DNA of 64,000 nt from Gulosibacter chungangensis (GCF_008831155.1 NZ_WBKB01000005.1:1-64000), one strand, 5' to 3'; positions 1 to 10,035 are shown, counted from the stretch's first letter. A program made the numbers and translations. The notes: generated by a model not told the origin, from the letters alone.

Positions 1-467
1 AGTGGGTTGTACTCACTGTGGTTGCGGACGGTGTGAACGCAGAAGACATAGATGTCTGCGTTATAGGTAATTTCGGCGGAATACTTCCCGGATGGCAGCA
101 GGATGCGTGATTTGAGTCCGCCGAACGAGATTCGGGAAGGTGCGCGCTGGTCCCATAGCTGCAAGTAGGCGCTGCTCTTGACCTCGATATTGAGGCCCTG
201 CCAGCGAACGTCGGCAACATCCCACTCAACGCGAGCCGCGTTGACGCCGAGTGCTTTATGGACAAGGAACTCAGCAAGGTAGCCCCGGGCATTGTTCATT
301 CGTAGGTCGGGCAGCGCGAATCGCCAGAAATCCAGCACTGTCGCGTCGACACCTTGGAATTCCTCGTTGCCCGTCAACGGATCAAGTTTGACCGGGCTCA
401 GCATCAGTTCTGGCACCGTCGTTGGATTCATACCGTCGTCTTCAACCGGCAAGTTTCGCCTCCTCAT
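1..467 (-). CDS. PD-(D/E)XK-like nuclease-fold protein, 3' end beyond window
   Basis: The minus strand reads open from an ATG at 467 to the window edge (155 codons), with an AAGGA-type ribosome site just upstream. The N-terminal half contains an acidic helix (ARGYLAEFLVHKALG), then WDVADVRW and IEVKSSAYLQ. Helix-Glu, Asp and E-x-K in this order match the core of PD-(D/E)XK endonuclease-like proteins; the fold assignment is inference from these motifs. A second in-frame ATG at 433 could also be the start. The gene is divergent from the Type ISP restriction enzyme, with about 140 bases between them, so it probably belongs to the same defence block. The C-terminus is not visible, so the full domain content is unknown. 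Confidence 0.6.
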   Translation of the reverse strand, partial: MRRRNLPVEDDGMNPTTVPELMLSPVKLDPLTGNEEFQGVDATVLDFWRFALPDLRMNNARGYLAEFLVHKALGVNAARVEWDVADVRWQGLNIEVKSSAYLQLWDQRAPSRISFGGLKSRILLPSGKYSAEITYNADIYVFCVHTVRNHSEYNP

Positions 468-559
468 CTCTGCTATTCCTTGGCCGCCACTAATGGTGCC
501 AACGCCATTCCTATATTCTCGTGCGTTACCTCGCCGGGTGCGTCTTGTTAGCGACAGAC

Positions 560-576
560 GTTTGGTTGAGCCAAAC
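560..576. promoter_or_regulatory. Inverted repeat in divergent promoter region of the restriction genes
   Basis: GTTTGG and CCAAAC form a perfect 6-bp dyad around a 5-base centre. It lies between the divergent nuclease-like and Type ISP genes, about 30 bases upstream of the latter's start. It could be an operator or a small mRNA hairpin. No controller protein gene is visible in the window next to it. Confidence 0.35.
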
Positions 577-604
577 TAGAGGGGTTGCCATAGAAGGAGT
601 CCCA

Positions 605-3600
605 ATGAGTACTGTGCAGTTCAGCCCCGTCGCTACCCAGCACACGGAGTTTGACCGCCTGCTTCAAAAGCTTCGGGATCTCGCCGATTCAACGCGAATG
701 CAGGGCAACTACTTTGAAGAGCTCGTCCGGCACTTCCTCATGCAGGACGCCACTTGGGGCACGCAACACGACGAGGTCTGGCTATGGAATGACTGGCCCG
801 ATAAGAACGGCACGGATACGGGAATCGATTTGGTTGCCCGGCGCAAAGACGGCGGGTTGACGGCCATTCAGTGCAAGTTCTTTCGCGAAGACCGCAAGGT
901 GCAGAAGGGCGACCTCGACTCCTTCCTCGAAGCGCTCGGCCGTGAACCGTTCACCGACGGAATCTGGGTAGACACCACAGCGGTGCCCTGGTCGGGTAAC
1001 GCGACTGAGGCGCTGAAGAACCGGAACAAGAAGGTTCGCACGGTCGGCCTCGAGCAGTTCCGGCACTCCAACATTGACTGGTCGACCTACGAAGTCCTCG
1101 ACCCGCGAACTGCACCGCAGACATTTGACCGTAAACAGCTGCGGCCGCACCAATTCAAAGCGGTTCAGTCAGTGATGTCGGCATTCGACGATGACGTCAC
1201 GCGCGGCAAGATGATCATGGCCTGCGGAACCGGTAAGACGTTCACCGCGCTGAAGCTGGCGGAAGAAGTCACCCGCAAACACGGGCGAGGTTATTCAACG
1301 ATTCTTTTCCTCGTCCCGTCGCTCGCGCTATTGCAACAAACCCTCGAAGAGTGGTCGGTCGAGCACGACCCAGAGCTTCCGATGACAGCGTTTGTCGTGG
1401 GCTCTGACCAAACCGTGGGCCGTACAAAGACTGGCGACATTACAAGCGTCGCCATCGAGGAACTGGCAGTGCCAGCGACGACCGATGGGAAATCGCTGGC
1501 ACGTGATTTTGATCACCGAGCTGATACCGCTGAGGGAATGACGGTGGTGTTCTCGACGTATCAGTCGCTGCAGGCTGTGCACGAAGCTCAGCAGATCAGC
1601 CTGCCCACTTTCGACCTTGTGATCTGTGACGAGGCGCACCGCACGACTGGCGTGACGCTCAGTGAAGAGGACGAGTCTTCGTTCGTGAAGATCCACGACG
1701 AGGATTACATCGACGCCGAGCGCCGCATCTACATGACGGCAACACCGCGTATTTACAACGACACAGTGAAGAACACGGCACGCGAAAAAGAGGCCGTGCT
1801 CGTGTCGATGGACAACGAGGAACTGTTCGGCAAGACGCTGTACCGACTCTCATTCGGTGAAGCGGTCGAGCAGAACCTGCTTACCGACTACAAGGTGCTC
1901 GTGCTCGGGGTGACCGAGGATCAGGTCACCGATTCCTTCCAGTCACAGCTTGCGGACTCGACCTACGAGTTGCCGCTCAAAGACGTTACGAAGCTTGTCG
2001 GATGCTGGAACGGCTTGGCGAAGCGACAGTCGGGTGATTTCTCGGATGGTTTCGGTACCGACCGGGCTCCGATGAGACGCGCGGTGGCGTTCTTGAAGGA
2101 CATCAAGACTTCAAAGCGCGCGGCGAGTGAGTTCCCGGCGCTGGTCGACGACCACCTGTCGAATATCACGAACGACGATCCGACGGATGACCTCGCGGTA
2201 CAGGTACGGCACGTCGATGGCACGATGCGGTCGGTGGAGCGGCAAGAGGCGCTGGACTGGCTCAAGGAAGACATCGGTGAGGACTCGCTGGGGCGACCGG
2301 TGACGCGGATCCTTACGAACGCGCGCTGCTTGAGTGAGGGTGTCGACGTACCGAGCCTGGACGCGGTCTTGTTCCTCAACCCGCGCAAGTCCCAGGTGGA
2401 TGTGGTGCAGGCGGTTGGCCGCGTAATGCGACGTTCTAAGGGTAAGCAGTTCGGGTACATCATCTTGCCGATCGCGATTCCGGTTGGGGTTTCAGCGGAA
2501 GCTGCGCTGGGTCAGAACGAGCCGTACGAAGTTGTGTGGCAGGTGCTGCAGGCGCTTCGCGCGCATGACGAGCGGCTGGATGCGCAGATCAACCAGATGG
2601 CGATCTCGGGCAAGGCTCCAGAGACGGTGGTGGTCAGCACGATAGATTTGAACCGGAAGTCCACTGGCGAGGGCGACTCGATGGGCCAGCCGGCCGCCGA
2701 GCCCGAACGAGAGCGGGACTCCGGGTCGCACTCGCAAGATTCGGCGCGGATGCTCACAGGCTTGAGCGCGGAGTTCGACGAAGCCTGGAAAGACGGCGTC
2801 TACGCGAAGCTCGTAAAGAACGTTGGCGACCGCATGTATTGGGACGACTGGGCTCGCGATATCAACGAGATCGCAAGCCGGTTCATCCGGTTGATCTCAG
2901 CGCACCTCGAAGCGCCGGCCACCGATCGTCGTCCATTTGATCGGTTTGTGCAGGCATTGACGAAAACGGTGAACCCAGAGGTCACGGACTCCGAGGCCAT
3001 CGAGATGCTCGCGCAGCACATGATTACGCGCCCGATTTTTGATGCGATGTTCCCAGAGCATGAGTTTTCGGAAGAGAACCCGATCTCGAGCGCAATGGGC
3101 AAGGTAGTTGCGGCATTCAGCGAGAACGCGGCGTTTGAGAAGGAGATGGAGCCGCTCGAAGGGTTCTACGCGAAGGTCACCGACCGAATTCGGGGCCTGG
3201 ATGATGTGACGTCAAAGCAGAAGATGCTCGTCATGCTCTACGACCGGTTCTTCTCGCAGGCCTTCCCGCGGCTGCGGGACAAGATGGGTATCGTGTTCAC
3301 CCCGATTGAAGTGGTGGATTACATTATTCACTCGGCGGATGTGCTGACTCAGAGCGCGTTTGGCAAGTCCTTGTCGGACGAAGGCGTGAAGATCCTCGAC
3401 CCGTTCATTGGCACAGGCACGTTCATGACACGTCTGTTGCAGTCTGGAATTATCCGACCCGAGGATTTGCAGCGGAAGTATCGTCACGAATTGTTCGCGA
3501 ATGAGATCGTGCTGCTGAGCTATTACATCGCGGCCGTCAACGTCGAGGCCGTGTATCGCGAGGTCTGCGAGGAACAGGGGCTGGATGCAGGGGACTCGAG

Positions 3601-5536
3601 CTTCCCGGGGATTTCGTTGGTGGATACCTTCGCGATGTATGACCGGGAACGTCGACTGGCCGGGGACGTATTCCCCGCGAACACGAAGCGGATCGAGAAG
3701 CAGCGCGACTCAAAAATCAGCGTGATTATGATGAACCCGCCGTATTCGGTGGGACAGTCGAGCGCGAACGACAACAACCAGAACGAGTCGTATCCGCTGG
3801 TCGATGATCGCATTCGCAATACGTACGCTGCCCGGTCGACGGCGCAGAATAAGAATGGTCTGTACGACTCGTATTATCGGGCGCTGCGGTGGGCTACCGA
3901 CCGCTTGAACGGGCGCGGGATCATCGCGTTCGTGTCGAACAGCGGCTTTGTGGACGGCAACACCGCTGACGGAGTGCGGCTTTCATGGCAGCAGGAATTT
4001 GACGAGATTTTCGTATTCAACCTGCGTGGAAATGCTCGGACACAAGGCGAGTCCCGTCGAAAAGAAGGCGGCAACGTCTTCGGTGAGGGGAGTCGGACGG
4101 GCGTCACGATCACGTTCCTGGTGAAGACTAGCGAGAACACCGAACCCGCGCAGATTCACTACTGCGATATCGGTGACTACCTCACGCGTGAAGAAAAGCT
4201 TGAGCGGCTTGCGCGCGACCGTGACGTCACGGGTACTGAGTACGTCGCGATCACGCCGAATAAGCACGGTGACTGGATCAACCAGCGTGATGAGCGCTTT
4301 ACGACCTACCAGCCGATCGGGGACTCAGATACCGCGCTGACGCGGGGCATATTTGACCTCTATTCGCGTGGCCTAGCAACCTCGCGCGACGCTTGGTGTT
4401 ACGGATTCTCTCGCAGAGCGGTTGAACACAATATGGAGCGGCTGGTCCTCAATTACAACGCGTTTGTCGACGGTGACGTTACACAGGATGATCCGTCGAA
4501 GATCAACTGGAATCGGGGCTTGCGGGCTGACGCAAAACGAGGTCGCCTTCATGAATATCGACCTGAAGCAATTCGGATCTCGACGTATCGACCGTTCACG
4601 AAGCAGTGGGCATATTTTGATCGACCGTTGAACGACATGGTTTATCAGCTGCACCGACTCTGGCCAACAAATCGCACTGAGAATCTTGGGATTTACCAGG
4701 TCGGCGCTGGCTCGGCAGTGAGATTTAGTGTGTTCATGACCTCACTGTTACCTGATCTGCACGTTACCGGTGCAGGCAGCGGTGGTCAGGTCTTCGCCCG
4801 CTGGCGGTGGGAACCTGTCGACGCTGACGATGGCGGCCTGAACCTCGACGCGCTCGACGCATCCGAAGACGACGTCGTTGTCGACGGGCACCGGCGACTC
4901 GATAACATCACCGACGAGACCTTCGACCTGTATCGAGCGACCTACGCGAACGAGCCAGGCGGTGATGAACTATCGAAGGACGACATCTTCTACTATGTCT
5001 ACGCGCTGCTGCACCACCCCGAGTATCGCGAGCGGTACGAAGCCGACCTCAAGAAGCTGCTCCCGCACATCCCTTGCTGCCGTGGATTCTTCGAGTACGT
5101 GCGCATCGGTCGCGAGCTTGCCGATCTGCACGTGAACTATGAACAGGTTCCTGTCTGGGAGGGGCTCGAGTACGAGTACAAGGTAGACACAGATCTTGAC
5201 CCGTACCGGCTCTACCGTATTGGCATGAAGCGCATGTCGTGGACTGCCCGCAACAAACGCACAGGGCTCAAGTACAACGAGAACCTCACGATCACCAACA
5301 TTCCGGCCGAGGCGGACGAATACAAGATCGGCGGTCGCAGCCCGCTCGAGTGGATCGTGGACCGCTACTACGTCAAGACAGATAAGGCATCGGGCATCGT
5401 CAACGACCCGAACGATTGGCTCCGTGAGCAAGACAACCCGTCATATGTCGTCGACCTAATCGGCTCGCTCGTGACGGTCTCGATGGAGACACAGCGACTT
5501 GTCGGCGAGCTGCCGGAATTTGAAGTAGTCAGTTAG
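605..5536 (+). CDS. Type ISP restriction-modification enzyme (nuclease-helicase-methyltransferase-TRD in one chain)
   Basis: This 1643-residue protein combines restriction and modification in one polypeptide, like LlaGI and LlaBIII (known Type ISP enzymes of about 1570 residues). Domains in order: an Mrr-like nuclease (about 1-150; TGIDLVAR followed by AIQCKFF); a superfamily 2 translocase with Walker A GTGKT near residue 208, DEAH near 342, and the MTATPR motif; a coupler; a gamma-type N6-adenine methyltransferase with SAM motif DPFIGTGTF near 932 and NPPY near 1044; and a C-terminal target-recognition region. The ATG at 605 is preferred because GAAGGAG precedes it; the longer frame from 521 lacks such a site. 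All catalytic motifs look intact. It probably methylates one strand of an asymmetric site and cleaves after translocation and collision, as known for the family. Its last bases overlap the convergent mcrC-like gene. Confidence 0.93.
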   Translation: MSTVQFSPVATQHTEFDRLLQKLRDLADSTRMQGNYFEELVRHFLMQDATWGTQHDEVWLWNDWPDKNGTDTGIDLVARRKDGGLTAIQCKFFREDRKVQKGDLDSFLEALGREPFTDGIWVDTTAVPWSGNATEALKNRNKKVRTVGLEQFRHSNIDWSTYEVLDPRTAPQTFDRKQLRPHQFKAVQSVMSAFDDDVTRGKMIMACGTGKTFTALKLAEEVTRKHGRGYSTILFLVPSLALLQQTLEEWSVEHDPELPMTAFVVGSDQTVGRTKTGDITSVAIEELAVPATTDGKSLARDFDHRADTAEGMTVVFSTYQSLQAVHEAQQISLPTFDLVICDEAHRTTGVTLSEEDESSFVKIHDEDYIDAERRIYMTATPRIYNDTVKNTAREKEAVLVSMDNEELFGKTLYRLSFGEAVEQNLLTDYKVLVLGVTEDQVTDSFQSQLADSTYELPLKDVTKLVGCWNGLAKRQSGDFSDGFGTDRAPMRRAVAFLKDIKTSKRAASEFPALVDDHLSNITNDDPTDDLAVQVRHVDGTMRSVERQEALDWLKEDIGEDSLGRPVTRILTNARCLSEGVDVPSLDAVLFLNPRKSQVDVVQAVGRVMRRSKGKQFGYIILPIAIPVGVSAEAALGQNEPYEVVWQVLQALRAHDERLDAQINQMAISGKAPETVVVSTIDLNRKSTGEGDSMGQPAAEPERERDSGSHSQDSARMLTGLSAEFDEAWKDGVYAKLVKNVGDRMYWDDWARDINEIASRFIRLISAHLEAPATDRRPFDRFVQALTKTVNPEVTDSEAIEMLAQHMITRPIFDAMFPEHEFSEENPISSAMGKVVAAFSENAAFEKEMEPLEGFYAKVTDRIRGLDDVTSKQKMLVMLYDRFFSQAFPRLRDKMGIVFTPIEVVDYIIHSADVLTQSAFGKSLSDEGVKILDPFIGTGTFMTRLLQSGIIRPEDLQRKYRHELFANEIVLLSYYIAAVNVEAVYREVCEEQGLDAGDSSFPGISLVDTFAMYDRERRLAGDVFPANTKRIEKQRDSKISVIMMNPPYSVGQSSANDNNQNESYPLVDDRIRNTYAARSTAQNKNGLYDSYYRALRWATDRLNGRGIIAFVSNSGFVDGNTADGVRLSWQQEFDEIFVFNLRGNARTQGESRRKEGGNVFGEGSRTGVTITFLVKTSENTEPAQIHYCDIGDYLTREEKLERLARDRDVTGTEYVAITPNKHGDWINQRDERFTTYQPIGDSDTALTRGIFDLYSRGLATSRDAWCYGFSRRAVEHNMERLVLNYNAFVDGDVTQDDPSKINWNRGLRADAKRGRLHEYRPEAIRISTYRPFTKQWAYFDRPLNDMVYQLHRLWPTNRTENLGIYQVGAGSAVRFSVFMTSLLPDLHVTGAGSGGQVFARWRWEPVDADDGGLNLDALDASEDDVVVDGHRRLDNITDETFDLYRATYANEPGGDELSKDDIFYYVYALLHHPEYRERYEADLKKLLPHIPCCRGFFEYVRIGRELADLHVNYEQVPVWEGLEYEYKVDTDLDPYRLYRIGMKRMSWTARNKRTGLKYNENLTITNIPAEADEYKIGGRSPLEWIVDRYYVKTDKASGIVNDPNDWLREQDNPSYVVDLIGSLVTVSMETQRLVGELPEFEVVS

Positions 5537-6725
5537 CGTGACCAAATTCGTCAGTCGGCTGGGGCGAACGACTAATCCAAGTTGCTGCGGCTTTCTTGAG
5601 GGAAGCTGCAGCACGTTCTTGAGAAAGATCAATTGATACGATCCGAATCCGTGGGCCTCCGTTCGCAACAACGTAGTTGCTTTCACCACTACTGATGTTC
5701 GCATGCAACAGGGTGCCTTCTGGGAGGCCTGTCGCAGTGAGGTAAGCTAAGAGCTGATAGACGTCGGCTTGATTGGGCCCGGTGCTATCAAGAAATTTGT
5801 ATTTCACATCACCAACAAACCGCCAGGTGCCAGAAGTCCGTACCGCGAGATCTGGATAGAGCGGAATCTGCTTGCCCTCATCAAGCCAAAGTTTGCCGCG
5901 CCAGCTGTCTGGCATCTCTCGCTCACTGAGAGCCCACGCTTGCCGTAACTGAACTCTTGCCCACTGCTCAACTACCGCTGGCATATTCACCACGAAACCG
6001 GGTACCGCGATCTCTTGTCCGTCCACGATGATGGAGCCCGCAGCGAGAACGAGCTTTGCGAGCATAATGGCCGGTTCATACCTGCGGTTGTGACGACTCC
6101 ATTGGATGCGCTCAGCGTCTTTCAACGGGTCTCGGAGCTCGGTGACGTGGCGCACCTCACGCCACTCGCGGTGAGCGGCCACGCGAACGGATTGTGAGAT
6201 CGTCGTATCCACACGTAGACGCTGGAGTGCTGCCGCTAGTACTTGGTTCTCGAGGACATCGTCATCGAAGACTTCGGCCTCCACCGCGACCGGTACTGGG
6301 CTCGGCCGGCGGATGGTCTGAGGGATCAATATCTTCCCTCGCACAAACCTCAAGTCCTGCCTTTCCCGTCGATAAGACCGGTGCAGACCCCTTGAAAACG
6401 TGTGGTGACAAGCTCGGATGAAAAGCACTGCCACAGCATCCTCTACGGACCAATCTGCTTGGACCTGAAGATCGAGATCGAGCCATCGATACGGGTCTAT
6501 CGACTCAGCTATGAGCGCAAGTACGCGATGAACGGGTAGCTTCGGTCGTACTGTGACGTTAAGGCCATCAACGTTGCTGCCGCCAACCCGACTCCCGGGA
6601 ATTACAACGACCTTTCCGTCTGGTGCGGGCTCAAGAGTTGCGTGAAACCAGTCCTTGAGTTTTCTCTGCTGACTTGGCGTTAACTCAACGGGATCACTCC
6701 TACGGTGCTCACTCAGTTTCAACAT
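5529..6725 (-). CDS. mcrC: McrC-like nuclease subunit of modification-dependent restriction system
   Basis: The protein (398 residues from the ATG at 6725) has the McrC layout: an N-terminal domain (VVIPGSRVGG, LNVTVRPKLPVHRVLALI) and a C-terminal PD-(D/E)XK nuclease with YPDLAVR and GDVKYKF, the latter giving the D/E-x-K pair. McrC joins the McrB AAA+ ring, stimulates NTP hydrolysis and cuts DNA. The ATG overlaps the last 17 bases of the mcrB-like gene, which suggests translational coupling. A TTG at 6779 would lengthen the frame by 18 residues and is less likely. The 3' end overlaps the convergent Type ISP gene by 8 bases. This gene and the next two look lower in GC than the flanks, which fits horizontal transfer. 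Confidence 0.88.
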   Translation of the reverse strand: MLKLSEHRRSDPVELTPSQQRKLKDWFHATLEPAPDGKVVVIPGSRVGGSNVDGLNVTVRPKLPVHRVLALIAESIDPYRWLDLDLQVQADWSVEDAVAVLFIRACHHTFSRGLHRSYRRERQDLRFVRGKILIPQTIRRPSPVPVAVEAEVFDDDVLENQVLAAALQRLRVDTTISQSVRVAAHREWREVRHVTELRDPLKDAERIQWSRHNRRYEPAIMLAKLVLAAGSIIVDGQEIAVPGFVVNMPAVVEQWARVQLRQAWALSEREMPDSWRGKLWLDEGKQIPLYPDLAVRTSGTWRFVGDVKYKFLDSTGPNQADVYQLLAYLTATGLPEGTLLHANISSGESNYVVANGGPRIRIVSIDLSQERAAASLKKAAATWISRSPQPTDEFGHAN

Positions 6726-9192
6726 CGTCAACTGCACCCATTGCACGAGCTCGGAGAGTGTCGAACTGGAGCTTCTCAACGACTTCAGGCTGCCCGTAGA
6801 AAAATTCGCGAAGCGTGGGCATCACCGTGAATTCCCACGCGCGCATTGCGTTTTCGTCCGTGAGCTTGTCGTCCGGCAGTAAGAAATGGCTTGGGCCGAT
6901 GTGCTGATCGGGATCACCAATGAGCTCATTGGCATGGGTTAGCAAGGTTGACAGCCAAGTGAGTTCGGGTGCCCGAGTGGAGAGCCATTGGTCTAGGACA
7001 CCGTCCATGGGGAGTTCCCCCGGTCGTAAATCTCGGATGACGAATCGACGACGGAGCGCTGCATCAATTGAAGCAACGGAACGATCAGCGGTGTTCATAG
7101 TTCCGATAAACAGCAAGTTTGGCGGTAACCGGAAAGTATCACCGTAGTTCAGCGTCACTTCTTCATTCCGATACTCAAGTAAGAAGTACAACTCACCAAA
7201 GACAGCGGGTAAGTTTGCGCGGTTGATCTCATCGATGATGATGACGTGTGTTTCAGAGGGTTCTTGGCGTGCTTGGTCCGCTGCCTTCAGTAACGGACCA
7301 TCCAAGAGGTCGAACCTGCCGCTTTGTTCGCGTGAAGGACGGAGCCCCTGCACGAAATCTTCATACGAAGTGGCGGGATGGAATTGAACGAGCGTTACGC
7401 GGCTGGGATCTTGGGCAAGGAAATTGGCGAGTTTGCGTGCGACAAAAGTCTTACCTGTGCCCGGCGGGCCCTGAAGAATCAGCTGACGTTTCTCAGTGAG
7501 GAGATCTCGCGTGAGCTCTAACCAGGTCTTGCTTCCTGGTGACACGAAGTTGAGTGAATGTGCCAGAGCATCAATTGTCTGGGGTACGGACGGCTGCGCG
7601 GTTTGGTTCGGTGCTACGCGTTGAGGTGTGTGATCTTCCGGTAATGACTCGACGTCATCAGGGGAGATACGTTTTCTTCCATCTCGCCAGTCGCGGAACG
7701 CCTGTTGGAGTTCCAGGCTCCAATCAGTGTCGGACGGGTTTAAACCCAAAGTTTCTTGCGCAAGGTTCGCGAGCGATGCAATCGTGAGGTCGAGACCTTC
7801 CCGGTCGAGGAGCCCTGCGCTGAGTGATTCCATTGCTTCGAGAAGGACTTGGAAGGCTTCACCAGGTGTGGCGTTTGAAGAGAGATGAATATTGCCGAGC
7901 TTTTCCACGATTGTTGGGACGTGGGTACGGAAGAAGACTGGAACGCTTGGATCGAGAGCGTTTAAGAGCACAGTTGCTGCCTCGACGAACTCCGCGGTAT
8001 CGCCCCTAAAGCGCACGTTGTCGCAAAATTGGTCGATATATCTCGCAGGCTCCGCAGTTTCCGCCTTTGCGAGGAAAGCTGCCGCGGCCTCATCTTCTTC
8101 GAGCCACGTCAGAATCGCGCTCGCTGCATCGGTGTGAAGTTCCACCAGCGGGCTGCGAAGACCATTGAGATCGTTCGGAGCAATCGGAAGGTGGACAGTA
8201 GCCTCGGTAGTCCCTTCAAGCACGAGTGTTGCCCACCCGGCCCAATCCCTGAGTGATTCGCCTACTTCTTTCCATAAGAATCGATGAGGCGCGGCGTATA
8301 AGTTCAGCTCATGCCTATCCCCGTAATGAAGGTTGGCGTCGAGAACCGCTACGAGAGAATTTGGATCACCATCAAAGTCGACTATCTCGGAGAACGCAGA
8401 CGCCATCTTATTGCGGTCTTCAGTGCTCGAGCTGGCCATGGCGTGGTCAGGGAAGAGCATGTGTTCAACGAGTTGTCGGATGGACTTTGAAGCGGGGACA
8501 TCAATTGATGACGAGATCGACCGGAACGAGTGCCAATCTGACAGTGCCTGTCGACGTGCTGCCATGTCTTGATTCGCGAGAGCTGCGGTTAGCCGAATAA
8601 GAAATTCGAGTCCGCGCCATCGATATGTGAGGTAAGCAGTGCCGACATTCACGATGCCGGAGTTAAGTGCGGCAATTCGTGCGTCGGGCACTGTCTGTAG
8701 GTCTGCACGCCATGTCAGTACGGTGTTCAGCTGCTTCATCTTCGTGTCGCCGCGCATGCTATCGGGCAACATTGGTAAGACATACAGATATAACAACTCC
8801 GCAGTCAGTTGGACAGCAACGCTCGACGCCGGTGTCAATTGACTCTCGAGCTTCTCGAAGAAAGACGCATTACTCAGATCCGGGGAATCAATGTAATGGG
8901 TAACCAGTTCTGCGGTTGCCGCACGATAGTCAAGCGGCTCGCCCGTAAAAAGCGACTGATCATTGATGAGCGCATCTCGCCAGGCATTAGCCGCCTCGTA
9001 AACCGGGTCGGCCGACGGCCGCGAAGCACGAAACGAAACAATGTCGGAGATCTGCCATTCCTTCTTTGCAGCATCCCGGTAGCGTGACCAGAAGTCAAAG
9101 GTCAAGAAAAGATCGATGTTTTGAGGTTCGTCTTCAAAAATGAATCGGAGTAGAGGCTGAACGTAGCGGTCTTTCGACGGGTTCGGACTCAC
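6709..9192 (-). CDS. mcrB: McrB-like AAA+ NTPase subunit
   Basis: This 827-residue protein has a C-terminal AAA+ domain with Walker A GPPGTGKT (near residue 575), Walker B IIIDEINRAN, and the McrB-family signature MNTADRS (near 698) followed by the arginine-rich DAALRRRFV. Together these mark the McrB GTPase clade. The first 540 or so residues are helical and show no recognisable DNA-binding (DUF3578- or EVE-like) domain. In classical McrB the specificity domain is fused to the N-terminus; here that role is probably taken by the separate upstream gene. The start is a GTG directly after that gene's TGA, so the two are coupled. The frame is intact. Confidence 0.9.
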   Translation of the reverse strand: MSPNPSKDRYVQPLLRFIFEDEPQNIDLFLTFDFWSRYRDAAKKEWQISDIVSFRASRPSADPVYEAANAWRDALINDQSLFTGEPLDYRAATAELVTHYIDSPDLSNASFFEKLESQLTPASSVAVQLTAELLYLYVLPMLPDSMRGDTKMKQLNTVLTWRADLQTVPDARIAALNSGIVNVGTAYLTYRWRGLEFLIRLTAALANQDMAARRQALSDWHSFRSISSSIDVPASKSIRQLVEHMLFPDHAMASSSTEDRNKMASAFSEIVDFDGDPNSLVAVLDANLHYGDRHELNLYAAPHRFLWKEVGESLRDWAGWATLVLEGTTEATVHLPIAPNDLNGLRSPLVELHTDAASAILTWLEEDEAAAAFLAKAETAEPARYIDQFCDNVRFRGDTAEFVEAATVLLNALDPSVPVFFRTHVPTIVEKLGNIHLSSNATPGEAFQVLLEAMESLSAGLLDREGLDLTIASLANLAQETLGLNPSDTDWSLELQQAFRDWRDGRKRISPDDVESLPEDHTPQRVAPNQTAQPSVPQTIDALAHSLNFVSPGSKTWLELTRDLLTEKRQLILQGPPGTGKTFVARKLANFLAQDPSRVTLVQFHPATSYEDFVQGLRPSREQSGRFDLLDGPLLKAADQARQEPSETHVIIIDEINRANLPAVFGELYFLLEYRNEEVTLNYGDTFRLPPNLLFIGTMNTADRSVASIDAALRRRFVIRDLRPGELPMDGVLDQWLSTRAPELTWLSTLLTHANELIGDPDQHIGPSHFLLPDDKLTDENAMRAWEFTVMPTLREFFYGQPEVVEKLQFDTLRARAMGAVDDVETE

Positions 9193-10035
9193 TCACCATA
9201 CGCTGACTCCAGATGTATAGAAGAACCATTCACGGGGTGTGAAGTCCTTGTCCCATTCGACGAGAACCCGGTCGTCGAGAATCGCAGTAACGGTGCCACG
9301 AGCCTTGATGAGCATTGACGAGACTCGCTGCCCGTAATTCTCAAACGGAACATCAGTTGTGCGGATACTTTGACGCTTGACGGCGATGCGATCACCGGGG
9401 CGTATCTGGAGGGCCTTGCCGGACAATCCGTCGGCTAAATTCCAATAGCCATCCACCACAAATTGCTTGGTGAGGTCTATGCTGCCGTGATTAGCATTGA
9501 CCAACCAAACACTCTGTACTGTGTCTTTGGTGTCACCATGTTCTTGGGCCATGAGGGTGCGTGCGACCTCGGGGTTAGCTGCGAGCGACTCGAAAAGTTC
9601 GGGCTGTTGGTGGATGCGCGACAGGGTGGAGATACTGGCCAAGCTCAGCGCGGCTTCGGGTGGGAGAGCAGAGCGCGGGAAATCTGTGAGCGCCCAAGTC
9701 ACTGGTAGCCGATGTCGGTGCGTTGGTTCGCCGTCTGCATGAAAATAGGGGCCCGATACGTGCCCAATCCTGAGTCGTGTTCCATCTGAATGAGGCGCGA
9801 CGACGACGTCACCTTCGTGTACTTCTTGATAAAAGCGACGGAGGGTGCCAGCCCACGCGCGTAGGGCGTTTACTGATTTGTCGCGACGTGTCTGCTCTAA
9901 GCGGTCAACGAGGGACTCTGTATCGAGCGACATCGAGGAGAGATCAGGAACGTCATCCCAGCCAATTGAAATGAAACTCTGTTCTTCGAGCTCTGCATCG
10001 AACACATCATTCCGAACGAGCCACACCGTCGTCAT
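9193..10035 (-). CDS. Stand-alone double reader (EVE/PUA-like) protein of the McrBC operon
   Basis: The 280-residue protein has two modules. Residues about 1-125 (TTVWLVRNDVFD, ISIGWDDVPDL, EGDVVVAPHSDG, RIGHVSGPYF) match the N-terminal domain often found in Mrr/McrBC-associated restriction proteins. Residues about 165-280 (VQSVWLVNANHG, GDRIAVKRQ, ARGTVTAI, EWFFYTSG) match the EVE-like module that many McrB-like AAA proteins carry as an N-terminal fusion. There is no nuclease or ATPase motif. I infer that it supplies DNA or modified-base recognition to the McrB/McrC complex encoded immediately downstream. Its TGA abuts the mcrB GTG. The family assignment rests on motif resemblance only. Confidence 0.72.
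   Translation of the reverse strand: MTTVWLVRNDVFDAELEEQSFISIGWDDVPDLSSMSLDTESLVDRLEQTRRDKSVNALRAWAGTLRRFYQEVHEGDVVVAPHSDGTRLRIGHVSGPYFHADGEPTHRHRLPVTWALTDFPRSALPPEAALSLASISTLSRIHQQPELFESLAANPEVARTLMAQEHGDTKDTVQSVWLVNANHGSIDLTKQFVVDGYWNLADGLSGKALQIRPGDRIAVKRQSIRTTDVPFENYGQRVSSMLIKARGTVTAILDDRVLVEWDKDFTPREWFFYTSGVSVW

Noticed and set aside
521-604. Upstream extension of the Type ISP frame to 521
   Set aside because: No ribosome site there, the added residues do not fit the family, and GAAGGAG precedes the ATG at 605.
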